Origin: Yponomeuta sedellus
Taxonomy: Eukaryota; Arthropoda; Insecta; Lepidoptera; Yponomeutidae
DNA: 64,000 nt
NCBI GenBank assembly: GCA_934045075.1
Contig: OW203732.1
Coordinates: forward strand, 3,327,501-3,391,500
Direction: 5' to 3'
Both the position numbers and the translations under genes were made by a program. The notes under the pieces are model-generated. The model saw only the letters and a list, made by a program, of their open reading frames with translations, had not been told where the DNA came from and did not search any database. Below are positions 49,930 to 60,859 of the stretch, piece by piece. How positions within the stretch are numbered: position 1 is the stretch's first letter; each line of letters starts with the position of its first letter.

Positions 49930-50420
49930 TTTTATAACTAAATAAACCTATAGTTTTTAAATTGAATAACATCCAGTCGATAAGTCATTTCAGCCAACTC
50001 GAAAAGTCGCCCATTCGGATGACTTTTCGAGCTGAAAATCGATCTTGAGATCAAGGCTAATGGAGACAGTGGCTCTATTCCACCGTCAGTTCACAAATGT
50101 GCAACAGGCAAATATCGCAACGAGCTCCTGTCTTAAGACGCTTCGTTGTGCTAACTAGCGCCACAGCAAAAACATAGCTCTAAAAATTGTATTTTCTAAG
50201 GTTAACACGAGTACTAGACATTAATACAGTCAACAATATTGATTATACACAACATTGATTATATACAACAACTAATAATCAATATTGTTGACTTTATATA
50301 AAATAATTGATTTACCTATTTTGGAACGTAACTTCATACTTAAGTTTTGTAATTTATGCCGAGGGTAGTAAACTAACAGTTAATGCTTTCAAAAAGACGC
50401 CTGTCACATCAGTCATCCGA
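49930..50420. other. No gene; two local hairpins
   Basis: aactcgaaaagtc / gacttttcgag (49997-50032) and caacaatattgatta / taatcaatattgttg (50229-50292). Confidence 0.4.
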
Positions 50421-50424
50421 GACC

Positions 50425-50515
50425 ACGGCACCTGTAAAAGTGCCGAAACGTCGGAAAATTGTAAAAATTTAATAAACGAGTGAAATCCGGACTAAAATAG
50501 TTTTAATTATATCTT
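50425..50515 (+). mobile_element. Retroelement tail, unfolded form
   Basis: ggcacctgtaaaagtgccg, aaacgtcggaaaattg, tccggactaaaatag: the family whose folded forms are at 24735-24863 and 59413-59592. Confidence 0.5.
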
Positions 50516-50668
50516 TAAAAATCTAGTTAGAGGAAAAAAATTCACCCATGCCGTTACTCGAACCCGCGACCGCTGGCTAATCGTGAAAGAGCACGGTTAG
50601 CCAGAGGTCGCGAGTTCGAGTCCCGGCATGGGTGGAATTTTTAGCATCTAAATAGGTTTTTAAAATTT
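50516..50668 (+). mobile_element. Internal-tRNA SINE, fold-back copy (degraded)
   Basis: An antisense arm (gaggaaaaaaattcaccc ... ctggctaatcgtg) turns within gaaagag into cacggttagccag and the sense arm ending ctaaataggtttttaaaa. The long tail is missing and no target repeat was seen. Confidence 0.75.
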
Positions 50669-50842
50669 TCCTCAGCAATCATAACTTGTTTCTTAATAGG
50701 TTTTCATCTAAAAGTGAACATGAGAAATCTAAACAACTGTGACAACTATTTTTAGAACCCACACTCTAGGACCTAGGATCAGCAGCCTAGAACTTAAATC
50801 GATTTTCGGAAATTGATTAATGCCCCTGGTTGTTGATTTTAT

Positions 50843-51100
50843 TATTATTATTATTAAATTATTTATTGTACCTGTAAAGATTGTACAATTGGCGGGCTTA
50901 ATACTAAATAGTATTTTATTCTAGCCAACCAACAGGTGACGTGGAGAAGGTGGGTGTAGTTACAAACGGTGAGGTGATATTTTATTGTCAAATATCTTTT
51001 TTAAAATTAAATGATGTATTAATATGTACAATAATTATAAACATAAATTATAAAGTATAATAATTAAGCACATATATAAAGATGAATAGATAGACTTTAG
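50843..51100 (-). mobile_element. Jockey/CR1-like LINE 3' UTR
   Basis: The reverse complement of 27150-27435, starting from its (AAT)n tail. It has a deletion around 51040 relative to that copy. Confidence 0.65.
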
Positions 51101-51384
51101 GTTCTACGCTGTAAGTTCTAAAAATAGATGTCGCAGTTTTTAAGATTTCTCGTGTTCGCTTTTAGATACAAAACCATAGTAAAACAAGTTATGATTTTTT
51201 TTCCCCTTGCTGGCGCCAGTTAGCACCAGAAGCGCCTTAACTCGTCAGTAATACCTAATGAATCAATTGGCAGACAGATGACGACACACAATGCTGGATC
51301 CGTTAAGGATGTCCGTCCGGATGTTGGGCATGCGGGGGCTTACCATGAGAGCCAGGTGGCGAACTTCTTAAATGTTAGAGTGTT

Positions 51385-51595
51385 TATATTATTTTAATGC
51401 ACTAACCCGTGCTAAGGACAATTTTAAAAACCTATTTAGGTGCTAAAAATTCCACCCATGCCGGGATTCGAACCCGCGACCTCTGGCTATCTGTGCCAGC
51501 GCTCTTACAACTGAGCTAATGGACGACTCACCGGCATCAGTGAAATTTCGAACTTCTTTACAATACTCTCTGTATCACGTACGTCAATGGTAGTT
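51385..51595 (-). mobile_element. Internal-tRNA SINE, uninverted, long tail
   Basis: The reference layout in one orientation: part of the leader, the tRNA-like cloverleaf (51452-51523), agcacctaaataggttttt, then ttagcacgggttagtgcatt and aaaataatata. 51600-52375 after it is A+T-rich with no gene seen. Confidence 0.8.
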
Positions 51596-52378
51596 CCATT
51601 AGTGAATTGTGTAAATACTGTTACTTTTCGGTGCAGGAATACTTGTCTGATTTTTCTTTGTAAAATTATAAATAATTCCTTTGGGTATGTTAAATTCAAT
51701 TATTGTATGGATTTAATTTGGCATTAGAAATTGTGTAATATTATTTTTTTCATTTAAATTATACAAAACTATAGATAAAATTAAAATAGATTACAATAAA
51801 ATAAATTTTCCTATTACTTTATACAACATTAATACTTAACTATATATATAAAATTAAAATAAAATTCCTTTTGATATATATTTTTTAGAACTATTGCAAT
51901 AATAAGTACAATTTTTATGACATTTCAATTTTTAAGATTCTTAACATGCTCAATATCATGTTTTGTATTTGTACGCCGATCGGTAAAGCATAGACGACAA
52001 ATTATATAAAATGATATAAGGCCTGGATACACTAAAATACAATCTAAGCACCCGTATTTGATATGATTGGTAGTGAATTCCTGAATGAACATACGTTTCA
52101 TTCAGGAAAATATTTATTTCATGACTAAGTCCACCTTACCTGTTATTAATTGTTAACACTTTCATTGTCAACACTTACCTGTTATTTAAAATTGTTTTTT
52201 ATTAAAATTTGTGCAATAAAGCCTAAAATAAAATAAAATTTTGAGGTCCGATTATTTGTAGGGTCCTATAAATTATATTATGTATATTGATTTGTGATGT
52301 CTGCTGTAAATATAATAGATAATATATCACTGACCCATTTTTGTCACGCCTAACCGGTAAAATTGCATTGTAACTTAT

Positions 52379-52505
52379 CTTCTCTATAATATAAAAATGA
52401 ATCGCTGACCGTGTTGGTAAGCGCAAATCTCGAGAGTAGCTGTAATTTCAGTAATTCTTTTTTAAGAATATTCCTTAATGCACGAGGAAGGTTCTTACGG
52501 AGGGA
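52379..52505 (+). mobile_element. Helitron 5' end, truncated
   Basis: tcttctctataatataaaaatg, ggtaagcgcaaatctcgag and aagaatattccttaa match the start of 18849-19036. The CTAGT end is missing. Confidence 0.65.
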
Positions 52506-52627
52506 AAAATTAAAAAAAAAATAGTCGGACCCAATTCAATACAGTAACTCAAGGCAGTGTACTTAAGTTAGTCGCGCCTGCATAATAATTATTAGTCAGC
52601 AGTCGAGTTATTGGGGGATTAATAATA

Positions 52628-52992
52628 ATAATGGCCTTTTTGCATCTACTTAATGAGATGATTTATACAGCGTCCAGTGGTATCTTCACTCACACTAGAT
52701 GGGTGAAGGGACCACTCCGACGCTGTAGTGCCTGGGTCATGGTTTTATAGATGGTGTAGGCTTGCCCAGCACCTATACCATCCTGACAGCTTAGTCGGCC
52801 TTGCCCACAGGAAAGACTAGTCAATACGTGCGGAGCCAACCAAGCCGCGGGTTTCCTCACGATGTTTTTCCTTCACCGTTAGCGTGTGGTATTGCGACTG
52901 CAAATTCGCAAATGTACGTAACTTTGAAATTAAACAAAGTCATTGGTACATGCCCGCACTCGGGATCGAACCTGGGGCTCTCGCTTGCCAGA
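52628..52992 (-). mobile_element. Core-SINE subfamily 1
   Basis: Minus strand: B box ggttcgatcccgag, core gtgaaggaaaaacatcgtgag, tail ...tctcattaagtagatg, then caaaaaggcc. The head's first 15 bp are lost at the junction with the next element. Confidence 0.8.
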
Positions 52993-52993
52993 G

Positions 52994-53160
52994 AGATTGG
53001 GGGGATTACCCCCCCCATAATTCCCATAATTCAGCAGTCAAGTCATTGGGGATCATGGGCAATACCCCCCAATGATGGCACAACCATGCGCTATGGCGCT
53101 CATTAGGGGAGGGCTATGTCCAGCAGTATAGCCTGAAAGACTAATATAGCCTGAAGATGA
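52994..53160 (+). mobile_element. RTE-tailed SINE, rearranged 3' part
   Basis: Repeated scraps (ataattcccataattc, ggggatcatgggcaat) precede the intact LINE-like end ggagggctatgtccagcag, with agcctgaa twice. No gene from here to 53800. Confidence 0.6.
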
Positions 53161-53799
53161 AGTCGAGTTATTCGTGATTTTTTGTTAAATTTTTTTGACA
53201 AGTAACATTTTACTTCGTAACGTAATCACGTTAGAGCCCTGTCTGATAGGACATACAAACGGACGTGCCGATTAATCGCAACGATTGAATATGTAAATGG
53301 GACGGAAGAATTATGTAGAGCAATCACGTTTTCTGCCACCGACACACTTCTTCGAGTCTGGTACAGGCGGGCACTCAACGCAAATAAAATGTCAAGGAAG
53401 ATTGGTGCCCGAAACGTAGATTCGTTTCCATTTTCAAAGTACCATCCAAAGGTTTATGTTTTAGTACTCATTTCTCATAAGAACGAATTGATATTGTATT
53501 TACTTAAAATGAGAAAAACCGGACTACTTTATTTTTAAGTGACTTCAAAAAAGGAGGAGGTTATCAATTCGACGCGTATATAAATTTATTTTTACTATGT
53601 TTTCGCATAACTTCATCAAATCTTAATTTATTTTGTTTTATTAGAGAAAACAAACAGTTATACAAAAACATTTGCTTAACTTAAAGTTTGTTAAACTATT
53701 ATTATAAACTATTATCTAAGTAGGTATATAACATGTAAACATAAACATTTATTTACATAAAACACGTATTAGGAATTAAATACTGTACTAATTAATTAC

Positions 53800-54420
53800 T
53801 ACACACAAATATTTCACAGAGCTTATTTCTGTAAGAGATTTCTTCCAACAAACCTTAGAAAATAGGAGAAACCGTAAAAAACAGGCTTATAATGTCCACA
53901 AAATAAACTTGTAAGTTACCCAATCGAGTGATAAGATAACACAGATAAACCTCTTATAGTTTTCGCCCGCTGGTAGAAACAATAGATACCTAAGATGTAT
54001 ATTGTACCTAGGAGAAAAAAATAACAAAAAAAAACCGTATTTCTAGTTATAATGGCTTCTATAATAAAATCCCTGAAGATATATTAAGCTTGCCTGAATC
54101 GTGGTTCAAAAAATATGTTAAGCACACTTTGTGCCAAAAGGGCTACTATAACATAAAGGATTATTTAGATGACAACAATGAGGTCTGGATTTAAAGCCAG
54201 TACAATGTATGAGTTCTATGTTTTATAATAATTGTGTAAACTATGTTAATTAAGGACTTTGAAAAGACTAAGTTTGGAGTTCTTTTGTCCATTTTTTCTC
54301 CAAAATTATCTAGATTTTGTAATGGACACCTAGTTTGAATTGTAACGTTCATTAATCCGCAGTTTCTGCGCTACTTTGAATAAAACCTTGTCATTTCATT
54401 TCATAATATAAAAAAATAAT
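53800..54420 (+). mobile_element. Jockey/CR1-like LINE remnants
   Basis: gagatttcttccaacaaacc (53840) is a LINE-tail motif also found at 30850. 54040-54195 encodes YNKIPEDILSLPESWFKKYV, then GYYNIKDYL, the C-terminus of this LINE group, ending at 54195; its 3' UTR follows. Confidence 0.6.
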
Positions 54421-54442
54421 AATCTCGTAAAAAAAATAATAG

Positions 54443-54522
54443 TCTATTTCGGAGGAGTTTCAGGACAAACACTAACAGTGTTTGTCCTGAAACTCCTCCG
54501 AGAATATAATTCCGAAATAGAT
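54443..54522. repeat. Short-loop palindrome
   Basis: Arms of 23 bp (cggaggagtttcaggacaaa onward, 54450-54472; complement 54478-54500) with a 5-nt loop taaca, plus outer partial pairing tctattt/aaataga. Fragments of the same sequence (cctccgaaatagattcac) recur just to the right. Confidence 0.9.
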
Positions 54523-54769
54523 TCACATCCGTAGATTAGATTCACATCAGATTCACAATAGATTCCTCCGAAATAGATTCACAGATTTTATTAATATTTA
54601 GTGTATAGTTAGTAGATCTGAGAATCGTAAACTAATGAATAATGGCAAAACGACGTATGCGACGTCGACTAAACTAACTTTTAGATATTTCCGAGAAGAA
54701 GATATTATATTACTACAATGAGACCAACTACGTATAATTAAATGTCAATTATCTACGTGGCACTTTAAG

Positions 54770-54962
54770 CCGCTTGTGTCGGCTGTCATGTAATGCAGTT
54801 TTGGTTATCATGTAATGGTCGGCTTGATAACTTCTGACGCTAAGGCCCGCCACTGTTTTACAATCCTCCACCAAGGCGGATTTGGCCCCCGTAGTGGAGT
54901 ATGGCCTAACCTTGCTGCGATGCATGAAGAGACGCGTGCCCCAGCAGTGGGGACATACAAAG
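54770..54962 (+). mobile_element. 5S-like SINE, 5'-truncated
   Basis: taagccgcttgtgtcggctg ... gcagtggggacatacaaagg, with a short duplication of tcatgtaatg near 54790-54818. Confidence 0.75.
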
Positions 54963-55261
54963 GAGCCTTACGCACTTGTCTTTGCGACCGTACTTGTATT
55001 GAAAAATACCTCCAACAAAGTCTTGTAAATTGTTGTAAAGTTTTACAATCTTCAGGGGAGTACCCCCGACCCCTTTGCCGCAAGGAATTTTAATAGAAGC
55101 CTGGAACTTTCTCGTGTTTACAATAGAAGTGAAATTCATTTCGTCTTCCTCCCGGTGTAATAAAAATGCCCCGGGAATGTAATAATAACATGTACAGTCG
55201 GCGACATCGACCTTTATATGTATGTACCTTCTTTATGTATGTCTAAGAAATATAACATGAA

Positions 55262-55418
55262 ATTTACATACAGGGACATACATTGCTTCTGGCCCTACAC
55301 TAGAATACCCTGTATCCCAAGATCCATGACTTGGGGTTTTTGTCCCCAGCCGGGTTCGAACCCGGAACCTCTCGCATGGTAGGTAGATGCACTACCGCTG
55401 CGCCATAGAGGTCGTCTG
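55262..55418 (-). mobile_element. tRNA-derived SINE (third family), copy 2
   Basis: Minus strand: tRNA-like head (gacctctatggcgcagcgg, ggttcgaacccggc), then catggatcttgggatacagg, ggccagaagcaatgtatgtc. It is flanked by gtatgtatgt repeats. 55420-55740 contains a LINE-like 3' end (inverted) and no gene. Confidence 0.7.
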
Positions 55419-55739
55419 TCGTATGTATGTATGTCTTTAAATATGTCTAAGGAAACTTAAGACAAGTCCACACCTAAAAGGCGCTCTCTCACCAAAAATA
55501 TTTGTACGAGTGTGTCTACAATGGCAAAGCATGTACGACACAAGATAAAATGTACCATCTTTTAATACGCTTGTTTGACAAATAAAAATCCTTTATCTTA
55601 TCTTTGGTTTTCTTACGGGCCCATGACCAACTTAAATGTATTAAGATTAAGCCCGTAACACACGTAACTAATATATAATATTGTTTCATTTGCAAATTCA
55701 AGCGCCGATGTATTTGAACAAATTATATGTATATACATT

Positions 55740-55865
55740 ATATATAAGGTGTTGAAATACATCGGCGCTTAAATTTGCCAATCCACTGTGGGCAGGCGTG
55801 GTAATTAAGCCCAAACTCTCTCTCTCGCTCTCTCTGAGAGAAGGCCTGTGCTCTGCAGTGAGACG
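55740..55865 (+). mobile_element. Core-SINE subfamily 2, 3' part with short inverted repeat
   Basis: gccaatccactgtgggcagg ... ctctgagagaaggcc, gtgctctgcagtgagac. Its first 25 bp (gtatttgaa... / ttgaaatacatcggcgctt) also occur inverted at 55689-55715. Confidence 0.6.
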
Positions 55866-55940
55866 TTAAAGAAAACTACACAAGAAACGCATTTTCAGAT
55901 ACTTTTCACAACACCCAAATTAGTATGTATATGGTTAGTT

Positions 55941-56345
55941 AGTTTGAGCGGTGGTAGCTCAGTGGTTAGAACCATGGACTGGCAAGCGAGAGCCCCAGGT
56001 TCGATCCCGAGTGCGGGCATGTACCAATGACTTTGTTTGATTTCAAAGTTACGTACATTTGCAAATTTGTAGTCGCAATACCACACGCTAACTGTGAAGG
56101 AAAACTTCGTGAGGAAACCCGCGGTTTGGTTGGCTCCGCATGTATTGAATAGTCTTTCCTGTGGGCTAGGCCGACTAAGCTGTCAGGATGGTGTAGGTGC
56201 TGGGCAAGCCTACACCATCTATAAAAACCATGTCCCAGGCATTACAGCGTCGGAGTGGTCCCGTCACCCATTTAGTGCGAGTGAAGATACCACTGGACGC
56301 TGTATAAATCATCTCATTAAGTAGATGCAAAAAGGCCAATATTAT
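55941..56345 (+). mobile_element. Core-SINE subfamily 1, reference full-length copy
   Basis: tRNA-like head with A box tagctcagtggttagaacc and B box ggttcgatcccgag; core region gtacatttgcaaatttgtag ... gtgaaggaaaacttcgtgag; body cctacaccatctataaaaacc; tail atctcattaagtagatgc, aaaaaggccaa. Flanking tatggttRgtt at 55930-55940 and 56346-56356 is the target duplication (10 of 11). 56357-56800 beyond it holds no recognised gene. Confidence 0.88.
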
Positions 56346-56799
56346 TATGGTTGGTTTATTCTAAGCACTACCTTACCTCAATTCGTGCAACATATTTTTA
56401 AAGTTTCATTGTGATCCGGCATGTCATTGATAAATTAAAAGCAAACTACGTTTGTGTGAAAATCGTCATGTCTTCCTATTGTTTCATGATTCTTTTTATG
56501 CCTTGCACAAATTTATAACCTTTCCAATAGAGTCTACTACTGCAACTCGAAACAGCTGTCTCCTCAAGTCTGGAGACGAGTGCATCCCAAGATCATTGGG
56601 TCAGTAGCGCGGCCATTTACCCGGATCTAGAGTCAGCCACTGCCACAGTTGCTCTAAACTAGCTCTTAAAGCTAGGTATGTAGGATTGTCTCAAAAAAGC
56701 GCAATTTCTGGGACTCCACTTAGATTTGGTACTTGGCTAGAACTTCCGTAATATCTGAGTTTTGTTTGTTAGACTATAGGCTGGTTTCTGAATTGAGAA

Positions 56800-57240
56800 T
56801 TTCACTAAGTAAATACTTATAGGGAAGAGCGGGTGATCGTGCTCTTCCACTATAAAGGGAAATTTTCCGCCAGGCAGATCGTATGCCTGGGTACGGCCGG
56901 TCCAACTATTGTTTTTTTTTAACCCTATAAAGGGCACCCTCCGGAGGACACGGGGGAGGGAGGCTCCCTAGCGGAGCGTCCGCTTAGAAGAGTTTATATT
57001 ACAAAACTGCTATGAAAGAGCAGTGTCCCCGCTGAGGGGGACACTGGCAGAGGAGGGGGCCGCGTCTGACTGGGACCGAGCCTCTAAGAGGTGGTTCAGA
57101 TCAGACGACAATTTATCGGGCGGGCCAACTATTGTTAGTCGGACGTTATATTTATGCTATGTCATTGAAACACTTCGATTGCGCGATGCAGGAATATTGG
57201 AGTTTGTAGTGCGTGCGCAGAGTTGACATATGCTCGCCAC
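56800..57240 (+). mobile_element. Unclassified repeat, interrupted
   Basis: gccaggcagatcgtatgcc (56871) and gttagtcggacgttatattt ... gcgcagagttgacatatgctc (57132-57235) match, inverted, 62560-62760. The copy is interrupted by the insertion 56912-57117. Confidence 0.6.
56912..57117 (-). mobile_element. GC-rich poly(A) retroposed fragment
   Basis: The minus strand ends ccctttatagggttaaaaaa. Flanking 17-bp repeats (ggccggtccaactattg at 56895-56911, gggcgggccaactattg at 57118-57134) match at 15 positions. Inside, gtgtccccgctgaggggg forms a hairpin. It is probably a 5'-truncated R1-like or similar LINE. Confidence 0.7.
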
Positions 57241-57439
57241 ATACTTATATTCATATTCTTTATTGCTAAATCACATACATAGTTATAGTACAGGTGGTGT
57301 TGGTATTTGTAGGTAAGTACATGATACCCTGTGAGGGCACTGCAATACAGTTAGTCTTATTATTATGACAGATCCTAGACAGATATTTTTTTTTATTATA
57401 TAGATATTGATTACATCCAAAAGAATAAATAACAAACAT

Positions 57440-57786
57440 ACACAATAATTATTAATTCCTTAACGAGATTGAGGGTTAAGAAAGTATTCATTCAAATCAT
57501 AATAACAGTTTTTAATTAACATAATTTTGAGTTTTTTTGTAAATAAGTGGTCTTTTGTTTCATCTTTTATGTTTTCCGGTAGTTGATTATATATTTTTGT
57601 CACCATCAGTGATACATAGGGACTATTTGAATGTAGTTGCAATTTCGAGAAGGGAAGAACCAATTTATTTTTTCGTCGGTAGTTTGGGGGAGGTTGGTTT
57701 CCTTAAAGAAAGTAATGTTTTTTCTTACGAATGTCGCTGCTTCTAGTATGGAGAGTAAGTTGTGCTTCTATGGTCGGCAGCTGTCT
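57440..57786 (-). mobile_element. Jockey/CR1-like LINE C-terminus, left part
   Basis: The minus strand encodes LPFSKLQLHSNSPYVSLMV, TKIYNQLPENIKDE, LKIMLIKNCYYDLNEYF and a stop near 57463. The conserved K-x-Y-N-x-L-P and C-Y-Y-x-L-x-E-F blocks identify the C-terminus of this LINE group. It is continued at 58330-58500 beyond an inserted element. Confidence 0.7.
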
Positions 57787-58329
57787 GGAGCTCTATTTTT
57801 GAATCACTCGTCTCGCGTCGAGCGTTCAATTTCTACTGATTTTCGTTCGACATACGAAATTCCGTATTTTTGAATCACTCGACTGCAACGAATGGTCCTT
57901 ACCACTCGTCTCGTATGTCGATTGATAAATTAATTGTCATAATTTGTGTCAATTTCAAATCGAGGTATTTGTGCTTTTGTGCCGAATTGATTTTTTGTTT
58001 CGACATTTTCGAACAAAAACAAACCAAAGTGTTATTATTTACGATCTATGACAGTGTTTTGTTTGTTTTGCAACTAAAAGCAAAGATTTTTTATCTTAAC
58101 AGCCAATAAAACGAAATATCTTACGTTCCGTTTCCGTTACGGTAGTGTCCGGTTTTTGTAATTTCTGCGTGGAACGGATCAAATACAATACTTCAAATTG
58201 TAATGGCAACACTTCAGGCGAACGATTCAAAAATACGGAAAAACGAGATCATGCGACTTAGAAGACGAGTGTGACTTATGTCGCATTCGACGATACAATT
58301 TCATACGAGTGATTTAAAAATAGAGCTCC
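57787..58329. mobile_element. TIR DNA element inserted in a LINE
   Basis: Inverted ends ggagctctatttttgaatca and its partner at 58305-58329 (24 of 25 complementary). The motif cattcgacgatacaatttca / gttcgacatacgaaattcc shows a second inner pair. The centre is A+T-rich, with no transposase. Confidence 0.7.
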
Positions 58330-58514
58330 TGGGCAGCGAATGCCGGCTAGAATACGGACGCATTTCTTTTGGATGATGAAAAGTTCTTGTATATTCGTAC
58401 TGTTTCCCCATAGGATGACACTTCAGTAATGTGCTGTCACGCTCCTTTCTGAAAAATTCGAAGGGACAGCACTAAAGTAAACTTTTACTTAGCCAAATTC
58501 TCAATTCAGAAACT

Positions 58515-58790
58515 GCGCCTAGTGAGTTAGTTACACCTGAGATTTCCGCACTTAGCCTCATAGTTGGGCCATTGTACGTAGCCAGCGCTGAGGTACGTTA
58601 ACACTTCAGACACTAGGGTTTCCTTACGATGTTTTCCTTCACGGTCGACGGTGAGTGGTATTGCTACTTTAATTTCACAAATGTACATAACTTTAGAAAA
58701 CAAAGTCATTGGTACATGCCGGGGTTTGAACCCACGACCTCCCGATTGAGAGGCCGGCGTGCTACACCGCTCTGCTACCACCGCCCTCTA
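58515..58790 (-). mobile_element. Core-SINE subfamily 3, reference copy
   Basis: Minus strand: tRNA-like head (ggcggtggtagcagagcgg, B box ggttcaaaccccgg), core gtacatttgtgaaattaaag ... gtgaaggaaaacatcgtaag, then its own 3' part tcagcgctggctacgtacaa and gaaatctcaggtgtaac. Confidence 0.8.
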
Positions 58791-58924
58791 TTGTTTTTTT
58801 TTTTAAACTGCCCCTATGTATTTAAACAGACTATTATTTGAGTGTCCGCCGTTAAACTGCGATACAGTTTGGCAGATGTTTAATATTATGTTACTTTGTC
58901 ACTGTACTCAAAAAATAAAAGGAA

Positions 58925-59360
58925 AAATGATCTCTAATATATAAAAATCTTTGATTCTAAAACCGTGAATTCGCAAAATACAAGAATGAGGCGAGGCGGT
59001 AGCATGAGCGCGCCTGCCCCTCAGCCCCTCCTCTGCCCCTCTATACGCTCGTTTGTATGGATTCAAACGCGCGTATACGTGCATTTGTATCGCGTTAAGC
59101 ATGCGTTTCAATCAATACAAACGCAACAATCTGCATCTACGGCGCCGAAAAAGCTCGTTTCTGATACGCGCGTTTCTGATACGCGCGTTTCTGATACGCG
59201 CGTTTCTGATACACGCGCTCTTACAGGTACTCTCGACGATAGACGGCGACGAATATATTTTGTTTTTATTACTACATATTTGATTTATTCACTTGTAAGT
59301 CAATCGATTCAGTTATTATATTTTGTATACACCTACCTCTACCCCTCTGGTAATAAGCTT
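58925..59360. other. No confident gene; 15-bp repeat
   Basis: 59156-59215 is four tandem copies of cgtttctgatacgcg (last one cgtttctgatacacg). A plus-strand frame across it (58965-59363) repeats SDTRV, as the 15-nt period dictates, and is not supported as a gene. Confidence 0.6.
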
Positions 59361-59412
59361 TAAGTGATGCCTCATGAAATATAAATATTAACTGTGTGTT
59401 ATCCATAAAATC

Positions 59413-59592
59413 GTAGACTTTTAGTCAGGATTTACTTACGGGTGTTGTTATATCGGAAAAGTCCGACCAGGTTTCGCTCCGATTCGCAGAGCTTAATCAT
59501 GGTGAGCAGAGACGGAGCTCCGGGTGTTACGGGTGTTGTTATACTTTTCCGATATAACAACACCCGTAAGTAAATCCGGACTAAAAGTCTAC
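59413..59592. mobile_element. Fold-back of a retroelement tail, 50-bp arms
   Basis: Arms 59413-59462 and 59543-59592 (gtagacttttagtcaggatt, cgggtgttgttatatcgg) match with one mismatch. The 80-bp loop (accaggtttcgctccgattc, ggagctccgggtgttac) is itself GC-rich. Confidence 0.75.
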
Positions 59593-59599
59593 AATGTGT

Positions 59600-60800
59600 T
59601 GTGCTTACGAAAGTTTTAGTTCAAAAATCCATAACATCTTTGAAACAATGTGCACCAATTATATATATTTCGACACGCTAAGTAGATTTTACATTTCTAT
59701 CGTCAATCTTTCTTCCTTCATCCGTTCTATAAGTCCAAATTAACACAACATTCCGTGTAGCGCGTATGATTGATGTGATGACACGTGTAAAGAGTAGCGG
59801 CATCTTTAGACGACTAGGTCACCCACCCGGATGCGGTCAGCTCCAGTTAGGCAGACGGGACGCGTGCGGACAAACAGAGTGGGCGTTTTTTTGCCACCGG
59901 CCAACGGTAGTTTGATTTGAGATGGGATGTGATTTGGGCTGACGTGGGAAGGCGGCTTTGGACAGCGAACTTCCCACGTTCGACAACTTTATGGACATAA
60001 AGTTTAAAAAGTTTTGGTATACTTTTGTGACTTTTTATAAAAGTTTTAGTAGCTCACCCTCGCTGAGCTGGCTGTAACTGAATAGAGTGCAGATATGTAA
60101 AAAAGTGAAAAGTAAAAATTTCTTTATTAAATAAAATAGTTACACGGGTGAAGAGTTTACAGTGGTCACCACGCTTGGTCAAACACATGTTGTGGCGGCA
60201 TTTGAATTTAATTATGAATTGGCTAACAGTCATTAATTTAACATTAGAATTAAAGAACAATTAAGTACTGAGCTTACATATGTGCTGTCGAAAGTACGGA
60301 GGAATTTTACAATGTACTTTGTCCGTTATAATGTTACGTTTCAATTTTTTTAATACAGTTGCTCAAAAAGTGGCGTATTGCAGGGACGTACCTATAGCGT
60401 TCGGGATGTGGGCTATTACACACTCGTGATTTTTTTACCTTTCCCGAACTCGTGCGTTCTCTTTTCCAACTGTCACAATAATGTCTATTATTATAAGAAG
60501 AAAAACCAACCATGAAGTTTTGAAAAAAAAAATTCATTGAAGTTTTTATGATTCATGCAAATACGTATATTTCTAAAAAGAAGCTACTAATTTGTTTCAA
60601 TATCAGATTTCATGATTTGATTGAATGAGTTAGGTTAGGTTCATTTCATCTCATTAAATTTAATTTTATTTCATATCAATAAAAAAATTCTACTGAAGAC
60701 TTGGTTGCATGGGCATATTTCCCTTTGCCTACCAGAATGGGTGAAGAAAAAAAAATCTCTGCTTATATTCTTTTACGGTTGGCGCCATTTTCCCAATAAT
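59600..60800. other. No gene recognised
   Basis: Contains a LINE 3' fragment (59697-59760, -, cgtcaatctttcttccttc). The remaining sequence is A+T-rich with short open frames. Confidence 0.4.
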
Positions 60801-60859
60801 TTTTCTTTATTAAATTGCTTATTTTTTTCGCAACTGTATTAAAAATAGTCAATTCAATT

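Noticed and set aside
58965..59363. 132-codon frame with SDTRV repeats
   Set aside because: The repeats come from four 15-bp tandem units; the rest has no coding pattern.
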